Source: Leptotrichia sp. oral taxon 215 (GTDB lineage Bacteria > Fusobacteriota > Fusobacteriia > Fusobacteriales > Leptotrichiaceae). Taken from it: 8,536 nucleotides of DNA. Positions 6,804 to 8,536 of this stretch are shown one piece after another. The stretch is from contig CAJPML010000030.1 of the NCBI GenBank assembly GCA_905371725.1, forward strand, positions 1 through 8,536, read 5' to 3'. Numbering within the stretch: position 1 is the first letter of the stretch; each line of letters starts with the position of its first letter. Under the pieces are notes generated by a model. It saw only the letters and a program-made list of their open reading frames with translations, had not been told where the DNA came from and ran no database searches. Position numbers and translations under genes: made by a program.

Positions 6804-7940
6804 TTATTTTTCCAATGCACTTTTAAAGTCTCCAATCAGGTCATCTATATTTTCAAGACCAACTGCAACTCTAATCATTGTATTAGTTATACCTCTTGCG
6901 TTTTTTTCCTCTTCAGGCATTTCAGAATGAGTCACTGTACTTGGGTGTGTTACAAGTGTTTCTGCACCACCAAGACTTGGAGCTAACGTTACTATTTTTA
7001 GATTTTCAAAGAATGTTTTTACTTTATTTTTATCCTTTAATATAAATGAAAAAACTGCACCAATACCTGAAGCCTGATTTTTATGAATTTCCTTTCCTAT
7101 ATTATCATCTTCAATAGGGGAATAAACTTTTTCTATTGATGGATGATTTCTGAAAAATTCCAGAAGTTTAAATGTGTTATTTTGAGCTGTGTCCACTCTT
7201 ATTTTTAAAGTTTTTAGACTTCTTATTAAAAGCCAGCTGTCAAAAGGTGAAAGGATAGCTCCGATAGCTTTTTGGGCAAACCATACTTCTTCTGCAAGCT
7301 TATCATCATTAACTATTACAATTCCTGCAATGATATCATGGTGTCCGCTCAAAAATTTTGTGGCACTGTGAACCACTATATCAGCACCTAGTTCAAGGGG
7401 TTTCTGTAAATATGGAGTAAGAAATGTATTATCCACTATTGTAAGAAGTCCATGTTCCTTTGCAATTTTGACAACGCCTCTGATATCTGTTATATCAAGC
7501 AGAGGATTGGAAGGTGTTTCTATAAATATAGCTACTGTTTCAGGTTTTACGGCATCCTTTACTTTATCAAGATCTGTAGTATCAACAAATGTATACTTAA
7601 GATTAAATTTTGCAAATATGTCGGTTATGATTCTATATGTTCCACCGTAAATATCAGTTCCAAGTATAATGTGATTTCCTGCCTTAAATTTTGTAAATAC
7701 AGATGTAATGGCTGCCATTCCTGAAGAAAAGGCATATCCGTGTTTACCGTTTTCCAGAACAGCCATTAATTTTTCAAGTTTTCTTCTAGTTGGATTTGAG
7801 ACTCTTCCGTATTCAAAGTCCTGTTCTTTTCCAAATTCCTCAGTTTTATATGCTGAAGCCATACTGATAGTATTATTCCAGTCATTATATTCTTCATCAA
7901 TATATTTTAATCCGTGTATTGTTTTTGTTTCAAATTTCAT
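6804..7940 (-). CDS. PLP-dependent trans-sulfuration enzyme (cystathionine gamma-synthase/beta-lyase family)
   Basis: This 378-aa cytoplasmic enzyme belongs to the Cys/Met-metabolism PLP family (MetB, MetC, MccB, methionine gamma-lyase), at normal length. The ATG at 7940 has AGAGGA (7952-7947) with a 6-nt spacer. Active-site features are all present: EYGRVSNPT (43-51, Tyr44 and Arg46 holding the cofactor phosphate of the partner subunit), SSGMAAI (72-78), Tyr98 in DIYGGTY stacking on PLP, Asp170 in IVDNTF contacting the pyridine nitrogen, Lys195 in HSATKFLSGHHD forming the Schiff base, SLGGAETLVTHPSTVTHS (322-339) and Arg357 in MIRVAVGLE binding the substrate carboxylate. The Cys typical of methionine gamma-lyases after the YG motif is Gly here (YGGT), which argues for cystathionine synthesis or cleavage rather than methionine gamma-elimination. 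Exact reaction among MetB, MetC and MccB cannot be settled by eye. It is transcribed from its own extended -10 promoter with a short leader that leaves no room for a SAM riboswitch or T-box. Confidence 0.92.
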   Translation of the reverse strand: MKFETKTIHGLKYIDEEYNDWNNTISMASAYKTEEFGKEQDFEYGRVSNPTRRKLEKLMAVLENGKHGYAFSSGMAAITSVFTKFKAGNHIILGTDIYGGTYRIITDIFAKFNLKYTFVDTTDLDKVKDAVKPETVAIFIETPSNPLLDITDIRGVVKIAKEHGLLTIVDNTFLTPYLQKPLELGADIVVHSATKFLSGHHDIIAGIVIVNDDKLAEEVWFAQKAIGAILSPFDSWLLIRSLKTLKIRVDTAQNNTFKLLEFFRNHPSIEKVYSPIEDDNIGKEIHKNQASGIGAVFSFILKDKNKVKTFFENLKIVTLAPSLGGAETLVTHPSTVTHSEMPEEEKNARGITNTMIRVAVGLENIDDLIGDFKSALEK

Positions 7941-7971
7941 ATATTGTCCTCTTTTCTATAAAATTTTTTTA

Positions 7972-7980
7972 ATTATATCA
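7972..7980 (-). promoter_or_regulatory. Extended -10 promoter for the PLP-enzyme gene
   Basis: The minus strand reads TGATATAAT, a TG-N-TATAAT extended -10 element, 31 bp upstream of the ATG at 7940. No good -35 lies at 16-18 bp spacing (the position holds AAAAAG), consistent with extended -10 recognition. Transcription would start near 7965 and give a leader of about 25 nt. Confidence 0.5.
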
Positions 7981-8034
7981 TATTATTGAAGCATCTTTTT
8001 AGAAAAATTTTCAATAGATTACTTTATATCAAAT

Positions 8035-8536
8035 TTAATTTGAAAGCTTGTTATACTCTCTTATCAGTTCATTATACTCATAAAAGATATTTTCAGGAGT
8101 TCCTGGCTCATTTTTAAGGGAAGGATTATTTTGTAAAAGTTTTGGATCTACACCCTCCTTTTTTTCAATTCTACTAATAAATTTTTTTACAGTTTCTTTA
8201 AATCTTGGTGTATAGAGTATAAAGGATGTAAAGTCACTGCTATGATAATTTTCTTTTTTTAACATATCTTTATTTTCAGAAGAATTTTTAAGTTTATCCA
8301 GAGAATCTGTCATTTTTCTTTCAAGTTCCTTAAATTTAGACAAATCTGCATTTGTAAAGTTTTCAGCTGATATTTTTTCTTTTTGGATTTCATCTAAAAT
8401 CGCTTCGCACGAATCTATAAATGTTATTAAATCGTATTCTATAAGTTTTCCTTCTTTTTTAATTTTTTCAGCAGCTCTATTTTTCTGTTCTTTAGATTTT
8501 TTATCAAAGGCATCTTTAAATTTTTTTGAAAAAGTA
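8035..8536 (-). CDS. DUF3829 (YiiG-like) lipoprotein, C-terminal part; 5' end outside window
   Basis: The reading frame is open from the right edge to the TAA at 8037-8035, giving 166 residues of a longer protein whose N-terminus is missing. A TTG at 8343 is internal, since homologous sequence continues upstream of it without a stop. The fragment aligns over its length with the C-terminal half of the complete DUF3829 lipoprotein at 5695-6711: ISAENFTNADLSKFKELE matches LDASNFTDGNIKEFKILQ, FKETVKKFISRIEKKE matches FKRSMDEFIKKMDKKE, and EPGTPENIFYEYNELIREYN matches EEGTPENILKLYNELIAERN. It is highly charged and helical. The full gene should begin with a lipoprotein signal a few hundred bases beyond the edge. 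It lies 95 bp upstream of the PLP-enzyme gene on the same strand, with no strong terminator visible between them. Confidence 0.85.
   Translation of the reverse strand, partial: TFSKKFKDAFDKKSKEQKNRAAEKIKKEGKLIEYDLITFIDSCEAILDEIQKEKISAENFTNADLSKFKELERKMTDSLDKLKNSSENKDMLKKENYHSSDFTSFILYTPRFKETVKKFISRIEKKEGVDPKLLQNNPSLKNEPGTPENIFYEYNELIREYNKLSN

Noticed and set aside
8001..8012. GAAAAATTTTC palindrome after the partial DUF3829 gene as a terminator
   Set aside because: It is almost entirely A-T with no stable stem or loop; composition alone explains it.
8035..8343. A separate 102-residue gene starting at a TTG
   Set aside because: The frame stays open to the window edge, and the upstream residues align with the paralogous DUF3829 lipoprotein. 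The TTG is an internal Leu codon of a longer gene.
1..8536. Mobile element, CRISPR array, tRNA or rRNA
   Set aside because: No transposase or integrase motifs, regularly spaced repeats, or recognisable tRNA/rRNA sequence was seen. Nearly all of the window is accounted for by protein genes.

Overview
The window is AT-rich, strongly skewed to AAA/GAA/ATA/TTA codons, and encodes several lipoproteins, including two DUF3829 (YiiG-like) paralogs. This combination suggests a host-associated Fusobacteriota member, most likely Leptotrichiaceae (Leptotrichia- or Sebaldella-like). That placement is inferred from protein style and base composition only; there is no rRNA or other marker here.

Left block (about 1-5600, plus strand). 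A complete three-gene ABC importer comes first: a solute-binding lipoprotein (19-1053), a fused double-domain permease of the FbpB/AfuB type (1057-2772), and an ATPase with a C-terminal TOBE-like domain (2744-3772, overlapping the permease gene by 29 bp). A compact cobU (3852-4421, cobinamide kinase/guanylyltransferase) follows after 79 bp with no visible terminator. Fifteen bp later comes a small lipoprotein of no recognised family (4437-5330) built from two copies of a roughly 120-residue module. In the same frame, just after its TAG stop, lies a third, truncated module (about 5331-5596). It carries a second lesion, an apparent one-base loss in an A-run. This block ends at a 15-bp perfect inverted repeat (5605-5691) that probably acts as a bidirectional terminator.

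Right block (about 5695-8536, minus strand). This block is convergent with the left. Reading leftwards from the window edge it holds the 3' part of a DUF3829 lipoprotein gene (8035-8536, 5' end outside the window), a PLP-dependent trans-sulfuration enzyme of the cystathionine gamma-synthase/beta-lyase family (6804-7940) with an extended -10 promoter, and a complete DUF3829 lipoprotein gene (5695-6711) with a good sigma-70-type promoter. The two DUF3829 genes are clearly paralogous, so the PLP-enzyme gene sits between diverged copies of one family.

Functionally the window combines metal- or small-anion-type import, corrinoid salvage, sulfur amino-acid metabolism and envelope lipoproteins. No mobile element, CRISPR array, tRNA or rRNA was seen. 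I found no convincing new multi-gene system. The most distinctive observation is the decaying (or stop-interrupted) third module of the repeat lipoprotein with its recurring C-x4-C motif.
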